Shown: positions 9,896-21,416 of the stretch, piece by piece
How positions within the stretch are numbered: position 1 is the stretch's first letter
Layout of the letters: the number at the start of each line of letters is the position of its first letter
Source of the DNA: Sphagnum compactum
Lineage: Eukaryota > Bryophyta > Sphagnopsida > Sphagnales
Assembly (NCBI GenBank): GCA_965153455.1
Contig: OZ234501.1
Span: forward strand, 8,556,001 to 8,620,000
Length of the DNA stretch: 64,000 bases
Direction of reading: 5' to 3'
Made by a program: the position numbers and the translations under genes
The notes under the pieces: generated by a model
The model's database searches: none
The model's input: the letters and a program-made list of their open reading frames with translations, nothing else
What the model was told of the DNA's origin: nothing

Positions 9896-12650
9896 CTTCC
9901 CACTGGTTTTTGCTTTTATTTTATAGGCAATAGATAGTATATTGCATTTGAATCTCCATGCCGAATATGACACAAGCCAAAACCCGTTGGGACAGGGGCA
10001 TATGCCATGGGACAAAGTAAGCACATGTAGAAGAAATACCTACCGTGCATTCTAGGTGAAAATATTCGTACATATTATTCTTGTTTCAAAAATGAGAAAA
10101 CCAATTCTTCAAGCCCATCATCTCCTTCATAAATCAGAAAAAAAAGAGAGAATTCTTTTGGATCCCTATAGAGGTCTTCAAACTTGTCATGGACATTTTA
10201 GCAAATAATGTGTAAGGTTTAATGGAGTGTCTTTTATGCTTCACTTCATGACCAATTATATAGCTTAGGCTGAGTTTATAGTTGCCAGATTTGGTGCCAA
10301 TAACTTTCAAATTATTTCCATGTTTTGAGACAAAAAGGTTGATGAAGGGTCTCCTTCCATTAGCTTCGTGTTGTCACAGTTAGACAAAGAGTTATATATT
10401 GTGATGACAACAAGATAATGGAAAGCCACTGAAATCATGCCATGTTTCTTGCCACATGGATAGGCATGCACTTTTCATTGGGGGAGTTGCAATTGGGTTG
10501 AAAATCTGTTAAGTAATTGATGGGAACATAATTTTCTCGGATGAAATGAAGAACAACAATCAAAACTTTAAATAAACACATCATGTTTCCATGGAAATGT
10601 TGAAACCTCAGATGATTCATTAGTGGATTCGGGACTTGTTATTTCCATCAATGTTTGACTTGTACACACTTAGAGTTGTGAGGTGATTGTGAATACAGCT
10701 AGAAAGAAAGATGGACTGGAAAGTCGCTAGTGGGTCAGAACCCTAAATAACATTATCTGGAAATGGGGCTACCTACCTCTTGACTTCCATGGCTGGCTGA
10801 CCCATTGCCTATTACACTTCACTTTGGATATTTTATATGTGTTATAGGTAGCTGAAAGATGACGTCTAATTTAGCTCAAGATGATGGAGCGTGAAGAGTT
10901 AAAAACTAACCCTGGACTCCGTCCTTCTTCTCCAGATTTTCTTCCTCTTATTTTATCGTCTTCCAGTGTCCTTTTCCTTGGAATAGAGTTTCCCATGTTC
11001 ACATAATTATGGGTTTGGAATGTAGACCTTCATTCTCTTTCAATTCTCCCTTACATATGTAGGTAGTTCACACTTCACACCCCTTTTTTTTTCTCTATTC
11101 ATTGTCCACCAGATCCCAATCCAAGAACAAGAGGAAAGGGAAGCCTAGCATTCTGACATGGCAACAAAGATGGGCTAAGAGATTGGATAAGAGAATGAAG
11201 AAATCTGAGGTTGTTGTAAGTCATAACTGCCTGTAATCCCGCAAAACAAGAGCAACAAGTGTGATTCATTTGATGTAATTAGCTTTGCCCCGGATTTTGT
11301 TCACAAAAGCTCTCATCTTCTTCTTCCTCGTCTTCTTCGACAAAGGATAAGGCCACTCATGACTATTGCCAATGATGGGCTTTTTCTTTTGTCATTAGGC
11401 TAGCACCCAGACTAAAAAGTGTTAAAAAAGAAAGTATCCTCATAGCTGCCGCTGCTGAGCATGAGCAGGTAACAAAACTTTTGTACTTGGGTTTTTTCTC
11501 TGGATTTTTTTGCATTCATAATTTCATCACTCAAGAAATTGCACTTGGAAGTGAATGAAAACAAGCCAAGAAAGAAGCCCTTTTTTTTTGTATAACATCT
11601 AGGTTGACTCATGATGTGCTTCCAGTTTCTTTGCCTACTGGACAGACAACTTAGATGTACAAAAAATTAAAAATTCCTCTAGCAATCCTACCAGATATCT
11701 TATTTCCAGGGACAACAGCAAAGCAAAGCAAAGGGCGGGGGGTACATATAGGCACATCTTCTCCAATAGATTTATTACTGCCTTGTGGACTTATTACTTC
11801 AATGTCCTATTCTGCTGAACCAGTTGTTCCCTTCCTGTACACTCCCCAGCTTCACATGCCTCCCAGCCAAAGTTTTACTGTCTCCTGCACGTGGAGCTCA
11901 GTTGGCTGACCACCAGAGCTGTTGTTTGCATATCCTAGTTGTCTCTCTTGTCTCTCTTGTAATTACCCTGCCATTTCAGTGGGTCGTTATTAGTACTTGG
12001 TGGTACCCTTTAGTACCTATTGGAACAACTTGGGGAACAACTTGGGAACTTGATGTGAAACCCATTGGAAAACTTGATGGGAACTTCATGATTACCAATT
12101 GGGAACATCAATCAAAATCCAGTAAAAATTCAACATCTGCCCCTCTTCCCCAAAGGAAAAGGTTCCGGGCATCTTGCCTGCTTGCCTGCTGCCTTGTCTC
12201 ATTGGCTGCCGGGAATTTATGTTCGTAAATGTGTTGGTTACCCATTTTTTGCCTACACCGATACCCAGCTCAGAAGGGTGGATAAAAAGTGGTGGATACT
12301 GGAGTCGTCCGTCAAACCTTGCGCAGAATTGCACATGGTGTCGCACTGTCGCCGGGACAGAGCTCCCTAGGGGGTAATCGGCGTCTTTGGATAATGGATA
12401 TTATTATCAAGGGAACACCCTCTTTCCCTTCCTATCCCCAAAACTCAGAAAAGAACCAAGGAATTGCCTGATGAGAGTGCAAGAAAAGCTGGAGGTGTTC
12501 CCTCTGAATGCCCTGCCAGACATAAGGGGCAGCTCTAAGAATGTGCTCCTTTCTAAAGAACTCTTTTGCAGCTTCGTCTTGGATTTTTCTACAGATTACT
12601 ATTTAATAGCCTTCAATGCCAACTCAGATTTGAGTTATTTCAATCCCTAA
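8061..12650. other. Long stretch without a supported gene
   Basis: A (CT)n microsatellite lies at about 9857-9886. Short exon-like patches with good flanking splice signals but no recognised family occur at 8268-8358 (after CTTGCAG), about 11110-11215 (Lys/Arg-rich) and 11700-11900. At about 12000-12130 the sequence is rich in TTGGGAAC and TTGATGGGAAC words that resemble the complement of 62690-62720 and 63125-63200, pointing to a dispersed repeat. Nothing else could be assigned. Confidence 0.4.
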
Positions 12651-12653
12651 CAT

Positions 12654-13048
12654 TAAAGTTACCCGTAAAGTCAGGCGATTAGGGGCCGAGAACGGCTAGT
12701 TTCGCCATCATAGGGCATCAAACGCGCAACTGGGAATGAAAATTTTACAAAAGGAAATAACTGGGACCCAAACTAGTTTTTCCACCAATTTTGGCTGTAA
12801 ACTGAGTTTCATCCTGTCTTTCCATTTTCCTGAGCGCCTGCACTGCTGCTACATATATTTTCACTGCTCCTACCTGTACAACTACCATAATTATTCTCGA
12901 ACCTTGTGCATTAAATATTGAGTTTCACCATTTCATACCCAGATTTAATAAAACTTCTTACTTTGCGGATACCACAAATAGACGGGGTAGGGGGCGAAAG
13001 AAGAGGAGATAGGGGGTAAAACAGAGGGTGACTTGCCAGATAACTCTA
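12654..13048 (-). mobile_element. MITE family M, form B, copy 1 (near full length)
   Basis: Both ends carry the terminal inverted repeat: AAAGTTACCCGTAAAGTCA on the left and the complement of TAGAGTTATCTGGCAAGTCA on the right. Read on the minus strand, it has the family core followed by the form-B half, marked by CCAAAATTGGTGGAAAAAC, TTTGGGTCCCAGTTATTTCC and ATTCCCAGTT. The TA at the outer edge of the ends would fit a TA target duplication (Tc1/mariner or Stowaway-like); that is inference. Confidence 0.85.
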
Positions 13049-13749
13049 TTGTATTTACCTATATAGGTAGTTTATTAAGGCCGTCAGTACAAGAGTATCA
13101 CTGCCACACACAAAAAAAAAAACCCCCCTAGTTTGGCCTTTGCCCCATTTTTTTCCCCTTGTCATGGTTGGCACCCATACCCTCTCATGTTATGAGTACC
13201 AAGTGCCACACAACATCACAAATAAAATGTACCAAGGGTGTCATAAGATGACAAGTAGCATGTTACATACCCTACCACCTGTAACATGCTCAAAACATGT
13301 ATAACATGGACCCAAAATGTGTTCAGGAATGCCCAAGTTGAAAAAAATGAAGCAAAGGGTAAAAAAGGAGGGCAGGGGAAAAGAATTTTGCAGCAGTACT
13401 CTTGTACTAACTGCATATACAACTATGTGCAAATCCCATAAACGGTGTTAAGGTCAATCCTTACATCATTTCAAAGCATGGGATGAATAAGCAAGAAGTT
13501 AGAACCAATGTTGGACAGCTCTTTGAATCTGCACCAAACCTCACCAATTCTGTGACATATATGCATATAACTGGTGATATCAATTAGCAAAACAACGCCC
13601 CTAGCTTTGGCTTGGCAAGTCCTAGAATCCTCGTACATGCCCCCTGCTTCAACCCAACAAAATGATATATCTCATATTGAGCCGGCCTCTACTACAACAC
13701 CCACAAATGGCCAACGTTTTTTTTGTATTGAAACCAAGTTTGTGATTTG
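13049..13749. other. No gene seen
   Basis: Unassigned DNA between the form-B MITE and the copia element. It includes an A run at about 13114 and palindrome-rich AACATG words at 13280-13310. Short frames on either strand show no family features. Confidence 0.4.
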
Positions 13750-13754
13750 TCAAC

Positions 13755-14022
13755 TGTAGAATCAAGTTACAATGCTTGAAGGTAATGTTGTACAGAGACT
13801 GAAAAAAACTTGGTGATGTCCCCACTATATACTACAGAGAGTCGTTTCGGCTCTGTGATCTGACTTAACTTTGTAACAACTTAAGTAGATTCCTAACAAA
13901 CAAAAACCAGCAAGTGGTTGTTAATAACTATTAACAACCTATCATCAGTCAATTATGTTCTAACAGACTTGGTTGCAGCACTAGGTTGTTACCATGCAAA
14001 TTAAGTAAATAGATATTCAACA
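13755..14022 (-). repeat. 3' LTR of the copia element
   Basis: 268 bp, beginning TGTAGAATCAAG and ending ATATTCAACA on the plus strand. It aligns end to end with the LTR at 21142-21411. By eye there are roughly 40 differences, mostly transitions, as expected for an old copy decaying through cytosine deamination. Confidence 0.95.
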
Positions 14023-14031
14023 CCTCCCCTC
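14023..14031 (-). other. Polypurine tract of the copia element
   Basis: On the minus strand GAGGGGAGG lies immediately before the LTR start TGTTGAATATC. This is the standard position of the plus-strand primer in LTR retrotransposons. Confidence 0.85.
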
Positions 14032-14779
14032 GAACATCAGAAACCACACTTTGGTTTCCATGTGAGTAAACTACAAAATATGAAGATCTTGGAGATGGAA
14101 TCACATAGAGTTGAGGAGATGGAACAATTAACAATTTTGCAAACCCTACTATCAATTTTCTGGATGATTTGTCTTCTTGGTCATAAGGTGTGTGAACAAA
14201 AGTTGGCTTGGCTAGAGTTTATGATGTCCGGAACAATGACACTTCAACAAGATGAAGGACCTTTAGAAGAGGGAATTATTTTCGAACATTCTGAATATGT
14301 CTCAAGTGCAAAAATGTCCAGAATGGTTGAAGAACCCTCTAGAGTGGTTGTTGTTGAAACAATTCGATTTGAAGAACTGGATTAGTTGCTACTACCGCCT
14401 CTTCTAAATGATCTATTTGTTCATCACATTGGGTCTCGGTTATGTTCGTCGATCTGTCTTGCAATGTTATGCCACTTGAGGCATGTGAACTAGCCTTTGC
14501 ATCACTTCATCAGCACCTTTCTAGAATGCGTGGCGCTTGTGTTTGTGCATCATGATCCCCTAGGATATCTACTTTATGTACAACGCAATGGCATTCCTAA
14601 TCTACTTGGATAGCTACATTGAGTTTTGAACTAAACTGCTTCAAATACTTGTCTGAAGACTTAAGTTGTTACCAAATGAGCCAATCTCCACTAACATTGC
14701 TACGCCCTAGCTATGTTCAAATGGATGGTTGTCCTCCTGATTTAGATGAACAAGCAGACTACATTGATGTTCACTACAG

Positions 14780-14887
14780 AGGTTAGGAAGATTGAATAGT
14801 GCTAACCATTCCTAGTTCACTTTTGAAATTTTCAAACAAAGTACGACCTAAGGGTTTTGTAAAGATATTGGCCAATTGGTCAGACGA
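14780..14887 (-). pseudogene. Copia pol C-terminus (distal part)
   Basis: The minus strand reads SSDQLANIFTKPLGRTLF, then a segment ending in SELGMVSTIQSS before a stop. This matches the usual copia pol ending (DQxADIxTKPL...LG). It directly continues the RNase H-side sequence found beyond 17101, so the two were one reading frame before the 14888-17100 insertion. Confidence 0.85.
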
Positions 14888-15149
14888 CACTATGAGAAAT
14901 CACGTTTGTCAAAACCACACTACCCTACAACTAAAACTCAAAAAACAACTCATATACAATTGTTTTGTAATTATCCCCTAGGTATTACAACTATTATGCA
15001 ATTATCCCCTTAAAAATGTAATGTAATAAATAAATTGTCGCATCAAAAATTAGTTAGGTATATTATAGTTGCAAGTGAATTGAAAATGGGTCTCCTATAC
15101 AATAATTTATACACATCATACACACATAAATAGTCAACCATGTTTGACT

Positions 15150-15740
15150 TTTTCATAAGTTGCATTGTAATTGTATGTGACAATTATTTTAAAATTATTA
15201 TAAATGTGTCACTAAAGCAACAACTATGTTGCAATTAATGTACAATGTACATACATGTGATCATGTCATGTGTCCACATCTCCACCACCCATTATGGGAT
15301 ACATTTGCAACTAGTTTTTTATTATGATTTTCATTGATACAATTAGTATGGCCATTAGTGCGTCACTACTAAAGTACTATTGATCAACTATATTATGATT
15401 ATCATACAACTATTTATAACTTAATAAATATACATATTCGATATGCAAGTTTAGGAATTGCATTTTAATTGCATGTGCCAACTACTTAGAACTATTATAA
15501 ATGTGTCATTTAAACAACAATTATGTCGCAACTAAGTACAATGTACATACATGCAATCATGCCACATGTCCACATTTTCACCACCCATTATGAAATACAT
15601 TTGTAACTAGTTTTTATTATGATTCTCATTGATACAATTAGTACATCCATTAGTGCGGCACTACTAAAGTACGATTATTCAACAACTTTATGACTATAAT
15701 GTAATTATTTATAACTTAATAAAGATACATATTCATCAAT
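15150..15740. repeat. 296-bp tandem duplication inside the CACTA-like element
   Basis: AATGTACATACATG occurs at 15244 and 15540, and TTTATAACTTAATAA at 15413 and 15708. The sequence between these landmarks (CACCACCCATTATG, ATACATTTG, AACTAGTTTTT, GATACAATTAGTA, CATTAGTGCG) is repeated in order, giving two units of about 296 bp. Confidence 0.85.
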
Positions 15741-15754
15741 TATTTATATTTTCA

Positions 15755-16285
15755 TCATATGTGTTTCATTTTGAGTGATTTAAAATGTTGTGGGAGTGCT
15801 ACCTAAAGTTTTCAAAATCATCTTTGAAGTGCAAAAGAAAATGAGTAATGAAAAAATAACAAGAAAATAAATAAGTTTTCCAACTTACAAAACACGTTTT
15901 TTCGTTTTTTTTCTTTTTGGACCCCTCCTATTTTCAAACCTCGTAACTTTTTTATCTCTTATTCATTTTAAATGATTCAAAGTGCTATAGGAATGCCACC
16001 TGAAATTTTACAAATCATCTTTGAATTCTAATAGCAACATAACAACATACAAGGAATTAAATGTGGGTGTTTGGGAACCAACCTTTATAACATTTGGTTG
16101 TTTTTTTTTTGAGTTCTTGACCCCCTTTACTTTGAAGGGCCATAACTTTTTTAATTTTATTCCGTTTTTGACAATTTTTAGTGCACAAAATGCTCCAATA
16201 GGAGGGGTTCCAATTTTGTTTAAACACAAAAACAATGGAGCCCTCCCCTTGGATTTGGCCTGCATTGAACGCTTAAATGTTATAG
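15755..16285. repeat. Dispersed repeat family F, copy 2
   Basis: Aligns over about 530 bases with 3110-3690, in the same orientation. It is embedded in the CACTA-like element. No coding capacity seen. Confidence 0.75.
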
Positions 16286-16509
16286 TTACAACTCAACTAT
16301 AACTAATGAACAACTAAAAGATTTTACCCATATGTTTTGTCTTCAAATCTCATGTTACAAACTATATAAAGAAGACTTGTTTTCTTATGTTATCACATTA
16401 AAATGCATGTGTCATTTTGGGATGAGTTTAAAAAAGCTTAACCTAAAGGGAAAATAAAAAAATAAAAAGTAAAAATTCATGATGATTCTTTAATACATTT
16501 AATCTTGTG

Positions 16510-16680
16510 TTTTCCTACCTATTTACCTACCTAGGTAAGTAAGTAGGTCCTACTTTTCTACCTACCTATGTAGGTAGGTGGGTAGTGAGGTCCTAAGTAA
16601 AAACATAGGTATGTAGGTTTTACAACCTACCTACCTACCTACCTATGGTTATGTACGACCTACCTAGTTACTAAAATATT
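16510..16680. repeat. CTAC/GTAG tetranucleotide foldback repeat
   Basis: Alternating CCTACCTA and TAGGTAGG blocks form several imperfect inverted repeats. The core resembles the repeats at 7860-8060 and 31650-31790, but the flanking CCATGGTTAGC signature is absent. Confidence 0.7.
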
Positions 16681-17109
16681 TTTATATTTTTACATTTTCA
16701 AAATACAATTAATATGCCATGTGACAATTTTTTATTGTGCCACATGTCACAGTCTTGAACCATCATTAATAATCATAATGGACGATGCAAATCAATATTT
16801 CAATTTTTTAATGTCCAAAATTTTTCATAATGCCTCGTGTCATATTTTAATATATTGATGACAATTAATGACATCAGTATGACATCATGGGTATAATTAT
16901 AATGGAGTTGCATAGTAGTTGAAAATGAGTTGTTTTAATTAAGTTGCAATTGAATTGCAATGAATGGCACTATATATACAGTGAATTGCAACTTGTCCAT
17001 TAACATTCATGGCGTATAAATACAATGAGTTGCAAATGTCCTCTATAACTCAAAAATTGAATTGCAAGGCTAGTTGCAAAACACCATTTTTCTCATAATG
17101 TGAAACTAC

Positions 17110-17620
17110 ATGGCTGACTTCAATATCATTTTCATTTTATTTTTCTAATGACATGGTGTTTGGTTGCAATATGTTTAGTGCGGTCATGGAAGACATGATT
17201 CTTAGACAATTTGATTGCACTCTAATTATCATACATAAATACAATTAGTTTTGTTGTATCCAAAATTTGCAATTCATGAAGGAGTTTCCTTAACCAAACA
17301 ACTTCTTTGGCTCTAGTATTTAGTGCCATGTATTTTGCCTCTATAGATGAAAAGGTTGTGCATGGCTGTTTCTTACTTCACCACATAATAGTGCTTAATT
17401 GAGCCAAGTTTGAAAATGTATCCAGTGGTGGATTTCTTATCATGTAAGTCACTAGCCCAATCAACATCTAAGTATGCAAACATGATATTATCTTCCCCTT
17501 GTCGATAAACAATCCCAAGATAAAAAATACCTCTGATGTACCAAAGCAAATGTTTGATTGTGTTTAAGTGAAGAACTTGAAACTGGTGTGAGAAATGACT
17601 AACCATGTTGAATGTAAAAA
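17110..17620 (-). pseudogene. Copia RNase H and pol tail (broken)
   Basis: The minus strand (about 17606-17373) contains FAYLDVDWASDLHDKKSTTG followed by GYIFKLG, the copia RNase H signature (DADWAGDxxDRKSTSGY). Further downstream come MALNTRAKEVVWLRKLL and KHIATKHHVIRK, typical of the region before the pol C-terminus. Stops and a frameshift interrupt it, and the sequence is cut at 17100 by the nested element. Confidence 0.9.
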
Positions 17621-18720
17621 CAATGTCAGGTCATATTTGAGTGAAGAAGATGAGCTTCCTAACCATGTGTTGTATAGCCAGGCATTTACTAGTGGGGTTG
17701 CCATGTTTACCTTGAGCTTTAATCCAAGAAACATAGGGACAATTGCGACATTAGAATGTAGGAAGCCAAATTCTGTGAGCATTTGAACAGCATAGCCATG
17801 TTGGGTGATTGTTATTCCACTTGAGTGAAACAAGTATTCAATGCTTAGGGAATGCCATAGCAACCCTAGGTCGCTCATCTCAAATTGTGTTTTGATTTCA
17901 GAATGTAGCCATTCAAATTTAGAAATGTGATTTTTAATGAAGTACACATCATCCATGTATAGGATGAACAACAATATCATGTCTCCTTCCCTAAGGTAGT
18001 AGACATTAGTGTCTACTAGTCCTCGAGTTAAGCCTTAATGTTGAAGATAATCATCAATTTTTTTGTATTAGGCTCAAAGAACCTGTTGCAACTTGTAAAG
18101 CGCCTTCAACAACTTGCATACCTTTTGTTCTTGCCCCTAGACTCTAAAACCTTCAAGTTGTTTGATGAACACCTCTTTAGTTAGTTTTATGTTCAAAAAG
18201 GCAATTTTGACATCAAGATCAAAATGGGCCAGCCTCTATGACTTGCACTTGTTGTGATTGTGTGAAGAGTGTTGTATTTAGCTACATGTGCATAAGTCTC
18301 ATCAAAGTCCTCCCCTGCCCATTGTTGGAATCTTCAAGCTACAAGTTGCGCTTTAAACTTGGCGATAGATCCATCCGCATGGGTCTTGATTTTGTAGACC
18401 CATGCAGTGGTGATAGGTTTCCTACCAATTGGAAGATCCACCAATGTCCAAGTATTGTTCTTATGAATTGATTTCATTTCTTGTTCCATGGCGTCAACCC
18501 ATTCTGCTATTTGGGATGTTTCACTGTAACTAATGGGTTCAACAACAACTTCTACTACCTTCAACACAAAGTCACAAAGCTTTTGGGGGTGATGAATTGG
18601 CCTACCCACATGCATGTGTGGTCTTTCATGAACAGGAACAACTTCAAGTTGAATTCTAGAGCTTTGAACAAAATCAAAGTTGCTAGACTCCAACATCATA
18701 CCTCTAGTTAAATCATTACT
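17620..18720 (-). pseudogene. Copia reverse transcriptase (broken)
   Basis: On the minus strand the N-terminal part (18699-18334) reads EWVDAMEQEMKSIHKNNTWT, then WVYKIKTHADGS and FKAQLVA. These match the copia RT start (W..AM..E...N.TW.LV, WV.K.K...DG...RYKARLVA). The catalytic LYMDDV block lies at about 17940-17960. The two parts are in different frames with stops between, so no active enzyme is possible. Confidence 0.9.
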
Positions 18721-18934
18721 CTTAGGTTGTGGACTAAATTAATGGGAATTGAAGAAAGGAGCTGTACCTGCCTCAAGATAATGTGAGTGGTCTTGCTCAA
18801 GTAGTGAAGGATCCTGGAGAACTTCAATTGCAATGGGTGGTGGCAACATTCCATTTGGAACATCTAATTCCATGGTGTAGGATCCTCAAGTATCGGAAGG
18901 TCCATTAGAAAGTTCATGCATGGTTCGGTGGTTG

Positions 18935-19800
18935 TCAGGATTGCTTGGACATAGTGGCTAGTGAGAACCCAAGATGATTTTTGTAAAAATTGACATCTTT
19001 TGAAATAATGATTTTATTTATTTTTGGACAAAAACATTGATACCCTTTAGATGGGAGGTCATACCCAACAAACACGCAATGTAAAGACTTATGGGACCAT
19101 TTGACTATGTGAATGTTTATGTGGACAAATGAAACACACCTGCAAACCTTCAAATGGCAAAAATTTGGAAGTGACCCAAGGAGTTGTTAGTGGGGGGTGA
19201 TCCCACTATTTGCCCTAGTAGGAGATAGATTTATCATATAATTAATAGTGCTAACAGTTTCTGCCCATAGGTGAACATGAATGTTTGCACCTAAAGCACG
19301 ACTCCTAGCATGTTCAATGAGGGTTATGTTCCATCTCATTACAAAACCATTCTGGTGGGGGGTGTTAGTTTGTGTGAACTACTAAATGATACCATGATCT
19401 TTACAAAAGTTCATAAAATTAGTGGATATATATTCTTTACCCTTGTTAGAGCATAAGGCCTTACTAGGTTTCCCAAACTATAGTTCAATTTTTGCTTTAA
19501 ATTGCTTGAATTGAAGAAAAACATCATTATTTTTCTTGAGGAAGAAGACCCACCCAAACTTTGTACAATCATCAATGAATGTAAAGATGTAATGAGCACG
19601 AAATAGAAAGGTGCTATTGAAGGGGCCACACACATCTGTGTGTACCAGATCAAATGATGCTTTCATGCAATGCAAACTTGTTTTAGGAGCATTTTTCCTA
19701 CTGTGTTTACTTAAGGTGTAGGTTTGACAAAATTGGCCTTCAGTAGAAATGTTTGGCATGCTAATTGCCAAACTTTTCAAAGATATGAAATGTAAACTTT
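18935..19800 (-). pseudogene. Copia integrase (broken)
   Basis: The minus-strand segment 19780-19478 has a zinc-binding remnant (QFCQTYTLSKHSRK), then FDLVHTDVCGPF and FIDDCTKFGWVFFLKK, the first part of the copia integrase core. The next catalytic block appears in another frame near 19440 (NKGKEYISTNFMNF). A C-terminal segment (CVFVGYDLPSKGYQCF) lies at 18935-19153. The order is correct, but stops and frameshifts are many. Confidence 0.9.
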
Positions 19801-20250
19801 GGACATTTAAATGTCCCAGTCATTGATGCCATAGATGAATGAGGTCAATAGTATTTATCGCTGAACCACACAAAAGTTCATGAGGTGTAAATAGCTTGTA
19901 TAACCCGTTTACAAGACTTCTATTGCTAATTTTTACAATGTTGTGTTGGGAATCCAGTAAAAAGACCTTTTGAGAGTTAAAGAACACTCCCATCCCCTTG
20001 TCAGTAAGAACTCTTACAAACAACAGGTTTGAGTTTACACCAAGCACATACAAAACTTCATCCTTTATTTCATTTTTCTTTCCAACAGGGATCATAAGGG
20101 TTCCTTTCGCAACCACTTAGTGAGCCATCCCACTAGCTATCTTGAACTTGGGAGTCCTTTTGCCATCCTTCATGTTTGTAAAGAGCTCATTGTTCCCACT
20201 AACGTGCTTAGAAGCACCATTGTTCACAAACCAGTCTAAAATGTCAGAAT
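19800..20250 (-). pseudogene. Copia protease and gag-pre-integrase region
   Basis: The minus strand reads DWFVNNGASKHVSGNNELF at about 20240-20180. This is equivalent to the copia protease motif DSGAS.H, but the catalytic Asp is replaced (NNGAS). It is followed by GTLMIPVGKKNEIKDEVLYV and, near 19820, INTIDLIHLWHQ, the gag-pre-integrase block that normally ends LWH.RLGH. Confidence 0.85.
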
Positions 20251-20339
20251 ATTAACATAGATTTAGCTACAATAGCTCTATTGCCAAGGTATTAGCTTTG
20301 TCTAGAGCTTCATTGCAATCATGGAAGTTGTCCACTTCC

Positions 20340-21000
20340 TCATCATTGCGTTATTCAATCATGTTTATTAAATTTTTTAAGCGTTCACATTCAGCACTAC
20401 AACGCTTGATTTCATTTGACAACTCCACACAACTTTGCATCTAGTGATTTGGACTTCCGCAAAAGTTGCAATTTCCTTCATGTGTAATGGCAAGTCCCTT
20501 GTGCGTGTTCTTATTGAACTGATGTAGCTTAGATTTGATGAACTTGGACTTGATAAAAAAAAAACTTCACTTTTGGTCTTCTTTCTTCGTAATTCCTTCT
20601 TTGCCTCATCATGCAAAAGTATTCATGTCAAGTCATTCAAAGTAGGTATATTAGAACGATATATTAAGGTAGTTAATAATGATTCCATGCTTTCTAGAAA
20701 AGAATTGAAAATTTGTTCGACCATATTTTTTTAACAATGGTTTCTTCAATGTTTGCCACATAATTGCTAGTTCTGTGATCCAACAATATGCGGTATGATT
20801 TCATCTCTCACCGATAGCCCAATGACCACCCAAGCCTTCTTCTTCTTCTGTTCAAAATCCTCTATGGTTTTTCGTTCTTCATTTTGAAATCACTGTCAAA
20901 GTTGGGTTCCACTAGATCAATCAACTCATTTCTCTGTAGTAAACTAGAGATGCGAAACTTCCACCTACTATAGTTGAATAGTCCTCCAAGTTTTGAGTTC
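20340..21000 (-). pseudogene. Copia gag remnant with zinc knuckle
   Basis: At 20429-20470 the minus strand encodes C-X2-C-X4-H-X4-C (CNFCGSPNH, a stop, then MQSC). This is the nucleocapsid zinc knuckle, with a TAG in place of one spacer residue. Upstream gag is recognisable only as a Lys/Glu-rich degraded region. Confidence 0.8.
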
Positions 21001-21129
21001 TCTTATACTGATAAACCTTCTACATTGTATGATGTCATATTGTGTTTATCTTTATAGTCATTAATCACAACAATGTTTAGAATCTAAGAAATATATCAAC
21101 ACTAGAACTCCTATTAGTGTGTTAAACAT

Positions 21130-21141
21130 GCTTTGATACCA
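21130..21141 (-). other. Primer-binding site of the copia element
   Basis: On the minus strand TGGTATCAAAGC follows the 5' LTR with no spacer. It matches the tRNA-iMet-type binding site of plant copia elements (TGGTATCAGAGC) with one difference. Confidence 0.9.
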
Positions 21142-21411
21142 TGTAGAATCAAGTTACAGTGCTTTAAGGTGATGTTGTATAGAGACTGAAAAAAACTTGG
21201 CGAGGTCCCCACTTTATATTACAAAGAGCCATTCCGACTCTTGGATTTGACTTAATTCTATAATAATTTAAATTAATTCCTAATAAATAAATTAACCAAC
21301 AAGTGGTTATTACTAATTATTAACAACCTGTCGTCAATCAATTATGTTATAATAGACTTGATTGTGGCACTAGGTTGTTACCATGCAAATTAAGTAAATA
21401 AATATTCAACA
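21142..21411 (-). repeat. 5' LTR of the copia element
   Basis: 270 bp, the partner of 13755-14022. The outer flank TCAAC at 21412-21416 repeats the sequence before the other LTR. Confidence 0.95.
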
Positions 21412-21416
21412 TCAAC

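Larger units (their letters stand above)
14888..17100. mobile_element. CACTA-like non-autonomous transposon nested in copia pol
   Basis: The element begins CACTATGAGAAA and ends with the complement of CATTATGAGAAAAATGG. It is flanked by CGA (14885-14887) and TGA (17101-17103), consistent with a 3-bp target duplication that has suffered one transition. Copia pol reads across the two flanks once it is removed. No transposase is visible. Inside are a 296-bp tandem duplication and a copy of repeat family F. The terminal 250 bases near 17100 recur inverted at 41533-41790, showing a dispersed family. Confidence 0.85.
13755..21411 (-). mobile_element. Complete, inactivated Ty1/copia LTR retrotransposon
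   Basis: Two direct LTRs (13755-14022 and 21142-21411) start TG and end CA and are flanked by an identical 5-bp target duplication, TCAAC (13750-13754 and 21412-21416). On the minus strand a tRNA-iMet-type primer-binding site follows the right LTR, and the polypurine tract GAGGGGAGG abuts the left LTR. Between them, in copia order, lie gag zinc knuckle, protease, integrase, reverse transcriptase and RNase H, all broken by stops and frameshifts. A CACTA-like element (14888-17100) splits the end of pol. Removing it gives about 5.4 kb, a normal copia length. Confidence 0.95.

Noticed and set aside
14062-14385. 107-codon plus-strand open frame
   Set aside because: Lies between the polypurine tract and the pol end of the minus-strand copia element; antisense chance frame.
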